A stretch of DNA of 48,890 bases from NCBI GenBank assembly GCA_030428905.1, contig JAUIED010000014.1, positions 1 to 48,890 of the forward strand, given 5' to 3'. The DNA comes from Gammaproteobacteria bacterium. GTDB lineage: Bacteria > Pseudomonadota > Gammaproteobacteria > Pseudomonadales > Azotimanducaceae. Of this stretch, positions 33,046 through 40,306 are shown in pieces (position 1 is the first letter of the stretch; every line of letters starts with the position of its first letter). The notes beneath the pieces are model-generated. The model made no database searches. It was not told the DNA's origin and saw only the letters and a list, made by a program, of their open reading frames with translations. The position numbers and the translations under genes are program-made.

Positions 33046-34692
33046 ATGCAAATCAACAAGCTGGACGATCAACTGGCGGTGAGCGGGCAAGTGCTTCCTG
33101 CGGATCTCGCGGGCATCAAGGCGGCGGGCTTTGGCGTGGTAATCAACAATCGCCCGGATGGTGAAGCGCCAGATCAGCCTTCGGCTGAGACCATGCGCGT
33201 GGCGTGTGCGGCGGCGGGTCTCGCCTTTCACGATCTGCCGGTAACCCCCGGACGTTTCGATGAGGCGACCCTCAGCCAATTCCGCGCCATCCTGGAAAGC
33301 GCATCTGCTCCGGTGCTCGCCTACTGCCGTACCGGCAATCGCAGTGCGACCTGCTGGGCGCTCGGCATGGCGCCGGTGTTGGGTAACAGCGAGGTGGCCA
33401 ACGCGCTGCGTAGTGCCGGCATGCTCTCCGACGGCCTTGCGCAGGCCCTCGCTCCGGCGTCCTTTGGCGCCGCTGGGAAGGACGTCGACGTGCTCATCGT
33501 CGGCGGCGGTGCAGGCGGCATCAGCGTGGCGGCGAGCCTGAGAAAACGACGCCGGGATCTGCGCATCGCCATCGTCGAGCCGCGCACGGAGCACTACTAC
33601 CAACCCGGCTTCACCCTCGTGGGCGGCGGCGTGTTTCGTCAGGCAGACACCGTGCGCGCCATGGCACCGCTCATTCCCAAGGGCGTTGAGTGGCTCCGTG
33701 ATGCGGTGCAGAGCTTCGACCCTGACGGCAACGCTGTCATCACGGCGAACGGAAAGCGGGTGGGGTACCGCTATCTGGTGCTGTCGCCGGGCATCAAGCT
33801 GAATTGGGCGGCGATCGAAGGGCTCGAGGAGACCCTCGGACGGAACGGCGTGACATCCAACTATCTGTTCGACCTTGCGCCGTACACCTGGCAGCAGGTG
33901 CAGAATCTGCGAGAAGGGCGGGCGGTGTTTACGCAGCCCCCCATGCCGATCAAATGTGCCGGTGCACCGCAGAAAGCGATGTATCTGTCCTGCGACGCCT
34001 GGCGGCGTGCGGGTGTGCTTAAGGACATTCAGGTGGATTTCTACAACGCAGGCGCAGCACTCTTCGGCGTGGCCGACTACGTGCCGGCGCTGGAGCGGTA
34101 CGTTGAAAGCTACGGCGCCCACCTGCACTTTCACAACAACCTCACCGCGGTGGATGGCGCTGCCCGCAAGGCCACGTTCCGCAATGCGCAGACAGGCGAC
34201 GTGCATGTACAGGCCTTTGACTTTCTGCATGTGTGTCCCCCGCAGACCGCGCCGGACTTCGTACGCGAATCGGATCTGGTGGATGCAACGGGCTGGATCG
34301 ATGTGGATCAGGCGAGCCTTCGACATAATCGCTTCGCAAACGTGTTCGCGCTGGGCGATGCGATCTCCGCGCCCAATGCCAAGACGGCGGCCGCGGTGCG
34401 CAAGCAGGCGCCGGTGGTAGCGGAAAACCTTTGTCGGGCCCTTGCCGGTGATGCGTCGCAGGTGGCTTACGACGGCTATGGCTCCTGCCCGCTCACCGTA
34501 GAGCGTGGCAAAGTGGTGCTTGCGGAGTTCGGCTACGGCGGCAAGCTGCAGCCTACCGTGCCGAAGTGGGTGAACGACGGCACCCGGCCGACCCGCGCAG
34601 GGTGGCTTTTGAAGGCGAAACTGTTGCCGCCAATCTATTACGATCTCATGCTCAAAGGTCGGGAGTGGCTCGCCGCTCCCGCCCACCACTGA
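33046..34692 (+). CDS. DUF442 (phosphatase-fold)-sulfide:quinone oxidoreductase fusion
   Basis: 548 aa with two domains. Residues 1-110 are DUF442/TIGR01244-like, with the P-loop C94-RTGNRS-100 of the protein-tyrosine-phosphatase/rhodanese-like fold. Residues 147-548 are a SQOR-like flavoprotein: FAD motif IVGGGAGGIS (151-160), redox cysteines C304 (IKCAGAPQK) and C481 (GYGSCPLT), and FALGD near 434-438. The two cysteines match those of human SQOR, so it should oxidise H2S to a persulfide and pass electrons to quinone. In Blh proteins DUF442 is instead joined to the dioxygenase. GGAGACGC precedes ATG 33046. Confidence 0.92.
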   Translation: MQINKLDDQLAVSGQVLPADLAGIKAAGFGVVINNRPDGEAPDQPSAETMRVACAAAGLAFHDLPVTPGRFDEATLSQFRAILESASAPVLAYCRTGNRSATCWALGMAPVLGNSEVANALRSAGMLSDGLAQALAPASFGAAGKDVDVLIVGGGAGGISVAASLRKRRRDLRIAIVEPRTEHYYQPGFTLVGGGVFRQADTVRAMAPLIPKGVEWLRDAVQSFDPDGNAVITANGKRVGYRYLVLSPGIKLNWAAIEGLEETLGRNGVTSNYLFDLAPYTWQQVQNLREGRAVFTQPPMPIKCAGAPQKAMYLSCDAWRRAGVLKDIQVDFYNAGAALFGVADYVPALERYVESYGAHLHFHNNLTAVDGAARKATFRNAQTGDVHVQAFDFLHVCPPQTAPDFVRESDLVDATGWIDVDQASLRHNRFANVFALGDAISAPNAKTAAAVRKQAPVVAENLCRALAGDASQVAYDGYGSCPLTVERGKVVLAEFGYGGKLQPTVPKWVNDGTRPTRAGWLLKAKLLPPIYYDLMLKGREWLAAPAHH

Positions 34693-34718
34693 TGGGAGAC
34701 GGACTGGAGATGACGGTG

Positions 34719-35219
34719 ATGCAGCGATTGGTGTTTCTTGCTTTCAGCCTGAGCGTGCTTGCCGCGTGTGTCAGCGCCGGCGCACAGGCGCCGCGATTGT
34801 CCTATGCGCAGCATGCAGTAAGCGACCGCGTCACTCTGGCCGGCGTACTGGACGCTGAAGCCTACGATGCCCTGAGGGCCATGGATGCTACGGTGGTAGA
34901 GCTGCGCACCGCACCGGAAGGGGTACAGGACGAGGCTCGTGCGCTGGTGTCGCGCGGTGTCTACTACGTGCACCTGCCGATCGGCACGCCGTCTGTAAGT
35001 CATGAAGACGCGGCCTACCTGCAACAGATCGTCGATGCGCGGCCTGGCAAGCCCGTGGTGGTGCATTGTGCTTCCGGTAACCGAGCAGCGGCGCTGTGGG
35101 GTGCGATGCGGTTGGAGCAGGGAATGCCGCTGGAAGAGGTGCTCGCCGAAGTCGCGCCCATCGCCACCAAGCAGCCGGTTGTCGATGCAATCAAAAAATA
35201 TGCGTCTGATCGGGATTAG
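34719..35219 (+). CDS. DUF442-like phosphatase-fold lipoprotein
   Basis: 166 aa from ATG 34719, chosen because GGAG lies 9 nt upstream; ATG 34710 and 34692 are in frame. MQRLVFLAFSLSVLAAC is a signal with a possible lipobox LAAC. The P-loop HCASGNRAAALWGA resembles the C-x-x-G-N-R-S loop of DUF442 in the preceding gene. It would be periplasmic or outer-membrane bound, and may handle sulfane sulfur there (inference). It is followed by a hairpin at 35223-35245 that may end the transcript. Confidence 0.75.
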   Translation: MQRLVFLAFSLSVLAACVSAGAQAPRLSYAQHAVSDRVTLAGVLDAEAYDALRAMDATVVELRTAPEGVQDEARALVSRGVYYVHLPIGTPSVSHEDAAYLQQIVDARPGKPVVVHCASGNRAAALWGAMRLEQGMPLEEVLAEVAPIATKQPVVDAIKKYASDRD

Positions 35220-35222
35220 ATC

Positions 35223-35245
35223 GAAGGTTTTCCCACAAAACCTTC
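35223..35245 (+). terminator. Hairpin just after the sulfide operon
   Basis: GAAGGTTTT (35223-35231) pairs perfectly with AAAACCTTC (35237-35245) around CCCAC, 4 nt past the stop of the lipoprotein gene. The stem is nine pairs long. No T-run follows, so the terminator call is tentative. Confidence 0.5.
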
Positions 35246-35255
35246 TGCACTGGTA

Positions 35256-35273
35256 AATAATTCACACATTATT
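35256..35273. promoter_or_regulatory. AT-rich inverted repeat upstream of the degenerate MBL-fold gene
   Basis: AATAAT and ATTATT flank TCACAC in a locally AT-rich stretch about 50 bp before the next start codon. The position suits an operator or promoter element, but no clear -35/-10 pair was found. Confidence 0.3.
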
Positions 35274-35321
35274 CGGGCCGGTGTGCGCTAGAGTTCTATT
35301 AACACTCTGGTATTGGCGATC

Positions 35322-35876
35322 ATGGCGCTCGACGTTCAACCGCAAGCCGCAGCATCCGGGCAGCTCAGCTACCTGCTCACCGACCCGCGCACCCGCTGCT
35401 GCGCGGTGGTCGACCCGCTGCCGGAAACGGCAGATACGCTGGCCTGCTCCATCACCAGCAACGATCTGATCTGCGAGTGGGTGCTCTCCACCAGCGATGC
35501 GCACACGGGCGCACCCGCAGCACGAGCGTTCGCAGAGCGCTTTCTTTGCAGTCGCACGGGCGGCCCAGCCGGCCCCGAGGGTGACAATGCACCCGGCTAC
35601 GACGTCGCATTTGCGGACGATCAGCGCTTCAGCATCGGCCATGTACATGGTCGGGTGTGGGTCGGCAACAGCTGCGCCAGCTTCGTGTTTGACGGCCTGA
35701 TACTGTCCGGCTGCCCTGTGGGCGCTATGGCCACTGTCGGCCGCCTGGACGTGCTGAACCGACTGGGCGACGACTGCTGCGTGATGCTGCATAAGCCGCT
35801 GGATCCCGCACGCCCGTACAGCGGCTACCGGAGCTCGCTGGGCGAGCTCAAGCAGCTTGGGGCGATTATCGGTTAG
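35322..35876 (+). CDS. Persulfide-dioxygenase-like protein that has lost its metal ligands
   Basis: 184 aa from ATG 35322 (TTG 35313 is in frame). The order of elements follows the dioxygenase at 31399: SYLLTDPRTRCCAVVDP for SYVVSDAASGKALILDS, EWVLSTSDAHTGAPAARAF for CWILETHAHADHLSAGRYL, and a VGRLD like that before the second half. But the HxHxDH motif reads TSDAHTG, the GHT site reads GNS, and the GD site reads SG. It is therefore unlikely to bind iron. It holds nine cysteines in 184 residues. The reading frame is intact, so it may be a non-enzymatic partner or sulfur sensor rather than a pseudogene. Its TAG stop lies in the left TTAG of a 149-bp repeat. Confidence 0.65.
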   Translation: MALDVQPQAAASGQLSYLLTDPRTRCCAVVDPLPETADTLACSITSNDLICEWVLSTSDAHTGAPAARAFAERFLCSRTGGPAGPEGDNAPGYDVAFADDQRFSIGHVHGRVWVGNSCASFVFDGLILSGCPVGAMATVGRLDVLNRLGDDCCVMLHKPLDPARPYSGYRSSLGELKQLGAIIG

Positions 35877-36021
35877 CAGGCTGCTGAAAAAGCAGCCTGG
35901 TATCCCGGCCAGGGAGGGACGGGCCGCGAACCAAGCACGTAAGGGCTTGATTCGGCGTGAGCGGGCGACAGCCCGCGGTCGCTGAATAAGTACAGGAAGC
36001 ACTTTTTCAGTACCCTGTTAG
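35873..36021. repeat. 149-bp TTAG-flanked hairpin-rich repeat, copy A
   Basis: Begins TTAGCAGGCTGCTGAAAAAG and ends CTTTTTCAGTACCCTGTTAG. Without the TTAG at each end, the termini are inverted repeats (CAGGCTGCTGAAAAAG against CAGGGTACTGAAAAAG). Inside are hairpins CAGGCTGCT/AGCAGCCTG, GCGGGC/GCCCGC and an A/T-rich one near the right end. It differs from copy B at only 5 of 149 positions. The left TTAG holds the stop of the plus-strand gene and the right TTAG the stop of the minus-strand thiolase gene. It has no coding capacity, which fits a non-autonomous mobile element. Confidence 0.85.
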
Positions 36022-37490
36022 GCAACTTTGAAACTGTTGTCCGGCTGCACTTTCACAGCGCGGCCGACAAACTCCTCCTCCGTCATGGCCGTCATCAGAT
36101 CGGCGTCGCTCGTCTTCGCCCAGGTGCGGCGGCCGTCGTCGGTGCGGACGCCTGCCCAGGCGGTGTCGTAGCCTTTGGCGCCGTACATCACCACGTAGCC
36201 CTCGATCTGGCCTGCACCCACGTAGTCTTCTGCCACCTCGCGGGTGGGCAACGCGTCCACTTCCGCCTGCACGTCCTGATGCTGGTAGGGCTTCGCCGGC
36301 GGCTCTGTGCTGTAGATGCCGAAGGCATGTTTGGTGAGCATGCCGCCGTTGGCGGTGATCATGCCGCGCTTGCCCGGCTCTGCGCGCAGGATCTCCGCCA
36401 TGCGGGCGATGGAGTGCATCACGTAGTTGTTCAGCGGCCCGCCGTTGAAGGTGAGGCCGCCGGTCACCGTGAGCGGGCGGGACTGGCTGAGGCTGATCTC
36501 GTTGGCGCCTACCTGCACGGCGACGGGAAAGCAGCTGTACACGTCCACGTGATCCACGTCGGCCACATTCATGCCGGCCAACTCCAGCGCCCGCGGCCCG
36601 GCGATGCGGATGGCGGGGGAAGAGTAGAGGTTGTCGCGGTTGGACACGAAGTACGTGTCGTGCGCATCAGTGCCCACATGCGGGTACACCCATTTCGCTT
36701 CGTCGATGCCGAGCCGCTTTGCGGTGGCTACGTTTGTCAGAATGAGTGCAGCCCCCATGTCCACCGAGTTGTTGGAATTCATCAGCTTGGGGTAGGGGAA
36801 GGAGATACCGCGGTTGGCCGGGCCGAGGGTGCGGATCGCCTCAGCGCTTACCGGCTTGCGCAGCCAGGCGTGCGGGTTGCCTTCTGCTACTTTGCTGAAA
36901 CCTGCCCAGAGCTCGGAGATGCGTTTGATGTGCGCATCGATCGCCTCGTGGTTGTGCGCGCGCAGTGCGGTTTCGAAGATGGGATACCACTGGATCGGTG
37001 CCATGAGGCCGACCTTCTGCTCGAAGGGGTGCGACATCGGCTTCTCCTCGCCGATGAGGCGGTCTGGCGTGCCGGGGATGTCGCGCCACTCTGCGCGCAT
37101 GCCAGCTTTCTTCGCCTTGGCCCGGGAGTTACCGCACTCAGCACCCGTGATGAGGATGATGTCGTGCTTACCAGCCTGGATGTCCAGGCAGGAGTAGTTG
37201 ACGGTGGTCTGCACGAAGTTGCCGCCGTACGGGGTGAGCACAGTTTCCGCATTGGGCGTGCCGACGGCTTCCGCCACGACGGCTGCAGGGTTCTGATACG
37301 GCCAGATCCCGCGGATGACCCGCACCGATGTGGCTGAAGTGAGCAGCTCCGGTGCGCCCGCATCTTCGGCCGCGGCGCGCAGGGCGTCGATCATCAGGTC
37401 GACGGGCTCCTTGGCGTCGGGTGTGTACTCGGCTAGGCGCTGTGAAAGCTGCGCAATGCCCACGAGTATCGGCGTGGTCTGGTCGGTCAT
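36018..37490 (-). CDS. Thiolase-like protein (TLP1-type acetyl-CoA acetyltransferase family)
   Basis: 490 aa. The N-terminal half has PILVGIAQLSQR, QTTVNYSCLDIQAG with C101 near the usual nucleophile position, and ITGAECGNSR. The C-terminal half has GGPLNNYVMHSIARM and NGGMLTKHAFGIYS, as in type-1 thiolase-like proteins with an added C-terminal domain (residues about 400-490). Such proteins may cleave or carry acyl-CoAs; some lack normal thiolase activity. ATG 37490 has GGGGAGCC upstream. Its stop lies in copy A of the repeat. It is divergent from the MFS gene at 37575. Confidence 0.85.
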   Translation of the reverse strand: MTDQTTPILVGIAQLSQRLAEYTPDAKEPVDLMIDALRAAAEDAGAPELLTSATSVRVIRGIWPYQNPAAVVAEAVGTPNAETVLTPYGGNFVQTTVNYSCLDIQAGKHDIILITGAECGNSRAKAKKAGMRAEWRDIPGTPDRLIGEEKPMSHPFEQKVGLMAPIQWYPIFETALRAHNHEAIDAHIKRISELWAGFSKVAEGNPHAWLRKPVSAEAIRTLGPANRGISFPYPKLMNSNNSVDMGAALILTNVATAKRLGIDEAKWVYPHVGTDAHDTYFVSNRDNLYSSPAIRIAGPRALELAGMNVADVDHVDVYSCFPVAVQVGANEISLSQSRPLTVTGGLTFNGGPLNNYVMHSIARMAEILRAEPGKRGMITANGGMLTKHAFGIYSTEPPAKPYQHQDVQAEVDALPTREVAEDYVGAGQIEGYVVMYGAKGYDTAWAGVRTDDGRRTWAKTSDADLMTAMTEEEFVGRAVKVQPDNSFKVA

Positions 37491-37574
37491 GTGGCTCCCC
37501 TGATGCGTTTTCGGTGCTTCCCGCGATTATACCGATGCGGTTAGAGTCGCGCTTCGCTCAAACCGGAACCGCTC

Positions 37575-38825
37575 GTGGCGCCCCAGCCCAGGATCTACTA
37601 CGGCTACTACCTCATCGGCGCTGCGTTCGTCGCCCAGTTCGTCTCCATCGGCATCATCAGCTACATCGCCGGCCCTTTCATGACCCCCATGGCGGAGGAT
37701 CTTGGGTGGAGCCGGGCCGAGTTTTCTCTGGCCCGCTCTATCGCCCAGGTGGTGATGGCGCTCACCGGTTTCGTTATCGGCGGCACCATCGACAGACTCG
37801 GCGGCCGCCGCCTGATGCTCATCGGCACCGTGGTGCTGGCGGCGGCGCTGGCGCTGCACAGCCGTGTGGATACGCTTGCGCAGTGGCTGCTGCTGAACGG
37901 CCTCGTCACCACCGTGGGGTGCGCCCTGATCGGCAATCTGGTGGTGAACGTCACGCTCGCCAAGTGGTTTGTGGCACGCCGGGGCCGAGCGGTCGCCTGG
38001 GCGGCCATGGGGGTGTCGTTCGGCGGTATCGTCATCACGCCTCTGACCACCTGGGCCATCGACCACCTCGGCTGGCGCGAAGCCTGGCTCTGGCTCGCCG
38101 GTTGCACGGTGGCCATCATGCTGCCGGTGGCGTTCCTCATGCGCCGGGCGCCGGAAGATTACGGGCTGCAACCCGATGGGCTGCGTGACGGCACGGCTGA
38201 TCCCGTGCTTGCAGAAAAGGCGCGGCTCGACTTCGAGCAGTCCATGACCCGCGCCCAGGCGGTGCGTACGTTTTCGTTCTACGCGCTCACGGTGGCCTTC
38301 GGATTCTTTCAGATCAACATTGCCGTGGTACTGCTGCACACGGTGCCCTACATCACCGATGCGGGCTTCAGCCGCAATCAGGCGGCCATGACCATGCTGG
38401 TGGCCTCCATTCCGGCCATGCTGTCGAAGCCGGTGTGGGGCTACTTCATCGATCGCTTGCCGCCTAAACCGTTGGCAGCCATCAGCGCCTCCACCACCGG
38501 CGTGGCGCTGGCGCTGATCATCCTCTGTGTGCACCTGGGTCGCATCGAGTTCGTGTTTGCAGCGTTTTTACTGCTGGGACTGGGCTGGGGCGGCATGATC
38601 CCGCTGCAGGAGGTGGTGTGGGGGTCGTTCTTTGGCCGCCGGCACCTGGGCGCGGTGCGCGGTGCGGCGCTGCCGGTGGCGCTGATGCTCAGTGCCGGCG
38701 CGCCGTATCTGGTGGCGCTGTACCACGATCGCACCGGCGCTTACGACAACGCGCTGTGGGTCGTTGCCGTGCTCAACATGCTTTCCGGGCTCTTGATCTA
38801 TCAGGTGCGCCCACCGGCGCGCTGA
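37575..38825 (+). CDS. MFS transporter, monocarboxylate/oxalate-formate type
   Basis: 416 aa, 12 predicted helices, starting at GTG 37575 with GGAA upstream. The beginning APQPRIYYGYYLIGAAFVAQ and the loop DRLGGRRLMLIG after helix 2 place it in the OFA/monocarboxylate branch of MFS. It may import an organic acid handled by the thiolase gene, which diverges from it over an 84-bp region. Its TGA stop lies 4 nt before copy B of the repeat. Confidence 0.85.
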   Translation: MAPQPRIYYGYYLIGAAFVAQFVSIGIISYIAGPFMTPMAEDLGWSRAEFSLARSIAQVVMALTGFVIGGTIDRLGGRRLMLIGTVVLAAALALHSRVDTLAQWLLLNGLVTTVGCALIGNLVVNVTLAKWFVARRGRAVAWAAMGVSFGGIVITPLTTWAIDHLGWREAWLWLAGCTVAIMLPVAFLMRRAPEDYGLQPDGLRDGTADPVLAEKARLDFEQSMTRAQAVRTFSFYALTVAFGFFQINIAVVLLHTVPYITDAGFSRNQAAMTMLVASIPAMLSKPVWGYFIDRLPPKPLAAISASTTGVALALIILCVHLGRIEFVFAAFLLLGLGWGGMIPLQEVVWGSFFGRRHLGAVRGAALPVALMLSAGAPYLVALYHDRTGAYDNALWVVAVLNMLSGLLIYQVRPPAR

Positions 38826-38829
38826 AGCG

Positions 38830-38978
38830 TTAGCAGGCTGCTGAAAAAGCAGCCTGGTATCCCGGCCAGGGACGGACGGGCCGCGAACCAAGCACGTAAG
38901 TGCTTGATTCGGCGTGAGCGGGCGACAGCCCGCGGTCGCTGAAAAAGTACAGGAAGTACTTTTTCAGCACCCTGTTAG
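38830..38978. repeat. 149-bp TTAG-flanked hairpin-rich repeat, copy B
   Basis: Same length and orientation as copy A, 144 of 149 identical. In this copy the right-hand hairpin is perfect: CTGAAAAAGTAC and GTACTTTTTCAG around AGGAA, as is CAAGCAC/GTGCTTG around GTAA in the centre. The terminal inverted repeats match at 15 of 16. The right TTAG supplies the stop codon of the minus-strand gene at 38975. A and B are direct repeats 2957 bp apart enclosing the thiolase and MFS genes. Confidence 0.85.
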
Positions 38979-39661
38979 GTGATCAGCGCGAAGACGAACA
39001 GGCCGGTTACGCCGCCAATGATGCCGCAACGCCAGAAGGCCTGACGGTCCACGTGCAGCCGCAGCGCTTCCTGCGGATCGGTACCGCGCCGGCTTTCCAT
39101 GATCACTGGAATCTCGATAGCGTTGGCAAACACCGCGAAGGCGACCGCTGCGGACACCAGCGCTACGCGGTTGCTGCTGTCCATGGGGATGAGGATGAGC
39201 AGCAGCACCACCAGGCCCCACTGCGCGATCCAGCCGCCGTAGGTCATCCAGTGAAACTGCCGGCGGTCGTTTTCCTCGTAGTCGAAATCGAAGCGCAACA
39301 GCGACAGTCCGCGCGGTGCCATGAGCTTTGCCTTGCCGCCGGCGAAGAGGGTGCCGAGGTAGTGCCCCCATTCGTGCCAGATGGCGGCGAGGATGAGCCC
39401 GATGAACGCGGCGTTGCCGAGCGCCACGAATTCGGCGATGACGAGCCCCGAGGTCTGTGACCAGGCATCGCCCGCACCCCACAGCGTGAGCAGGGCGAAG
39501 ATCAGCGCTGCGTCGCGCAGGATGGTAAAGCCCATGGAAGGCGCCTTGCCGTTCTGCGCGCTGCTCGCTTCGCCTTTCGGCTGAGACTTCGCGCCGGTGG
39601 TGTCGTCACCGGTGGGTTGCTGTTGCGATTCTTGTTGCTGGTCGGCTTCGGCTTGCGCCAT
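38975..39661 (-). CDS. M50-like integral membrane protein with HEWGH motif
   Basis: 228 aa. A hydrophilic N-terminal tail (1-42) rich in Gln and Glu is followed by about five membrane segments. H96-E-W-G-H100 in AAIWHEWGHYLGTLFAGG sits in a membrane helix, as in site-2-protease-type zinc metallopeptidases. The second-ligand NPxxDG motif of M50 is not seen; NAIEIP may stand in its place. A protease role is possible but not proven. It lies 88 bp downstream of the PNPOx-like gene and may share its transcript. Its stop is in copy B of the repeat. Confidence 0.7.
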   Translation of the reverse strand: MAQAEADQQQESQQQPTGDDTTGAKSQPKGEASSAQNGKAPSMGFTILRDAALIFALLTLWGAGDAWSQTSGLVIAEFVALGNAAFIGLILAAIWHEWGHYLGTLFAGGKAKLMAPRGLSLLRFDFDYEENDRRQFHWMTYGGWIAQWGLVVLLLILIPMDSSNRVALVSAAVAFAVFANAIEIPVIMESRRGTDPQEALRLHVDRQAFWRCGIIGGVTGLFVFALIT

Positions 39662-39749
39662 TGGTCAGTGTCCCCGGAGTGTTCGTTTTTCGGCAATGTA
39701 CCTCAGCCCAGAAAGAACGCAAGCCGCGCCGAGGCTTGCGCCGAGGCTT

Positions 39750-40301
39750 TCACTGGTCCGCCGCGTCTTTGGCGAACTGCGCGTAGGCTGCTGCGGTGCC
39801 CTGCGCCATCTTGTCGCCGTCGAACGGAATCGACATCTCCGGCGTAAACTCCAGGACCACGCGCTCCGGCGTGTCGAGGAACTTCACGAACAGCTCCGGA
39901 TTCAGGCCTCTGGTGAATTCGTTGCCGTCGTCTGGCCGACCGGCCATGCCGCGCGCCAGCAGGTTGTACATCCACAGCTTGGTCTTCTCGTCGTCGTGGA
40001 TCACCGTGTGGCCTTTGTAGGTCACGGTCTTGCCGCCGCCCATGGGCGTGCCTTTGCTGGTGATCACCACCGAAGATCGGCCGTCGCGGGCGATGGCCTT
40101 GATGCGCACGCGTTCGCGGGTGGCCGTCATCCAGATTTTACCGTCTACCGGCACGTAAGCGGTGATCACGCCCAGCGGATGGCCGGCCTTGTTGGCCCAG
40201 CAGAAGACGCACTCGCCGGCGGTGCGCACCAGCTCGGCTTCGCGCTCCGGGTCCAGCCGGTACTGTTTGACGTCGTCGTAGTTGGTTGCCTGGTCGGTCA
40301 T
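39750..40301 (-). CDS. Pyridoxamine-5-phosphate-oxidase-fold flavoprotein
   Basis: 183 aa from ATG 40301; the open frame continues upstream into the next gene without homology. The split-barrel fold is indicated by TAGECVFCWANKAGHPLGVI, KIWMTATRERVRIKAIARDG and RSSVVITSKG. Members bind FMN, F420 or haem; the cofactor here is not clear. It starts 5 nt after the dienelactone hydrolase stop and is the last gene of the TetR-headed operon. Confidence 0.85.
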   Translation of the reverse strand: MTDQATNYDDVKQYRLDPEREAELVRTAGECVFCWANKAGHPLGVITAYVPVDGKIWMTATRERVRIKAIARDGRSSVVITSKGTPMGGGKTVTYKGHTVIHDDEKTKLWMYNLLARGMAGRPDDGNEFTRGLNPELFVKFLDTPERVVLEFTPEMSIPFDGDKMAQGTAAAYAQFAKDAADQ

Positions 40302-40306
40302 GTGCG

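Noticed and set aside
33025-34689. Very long open frame opposite the DUF442-SQR gene, and similar ones at 36279-37337 and 103-1203
   Set aside because: High-GC antisense shadows. They lack ribosome binding sites and known motifs, while the opposite strand encodes complete conserved proteins.
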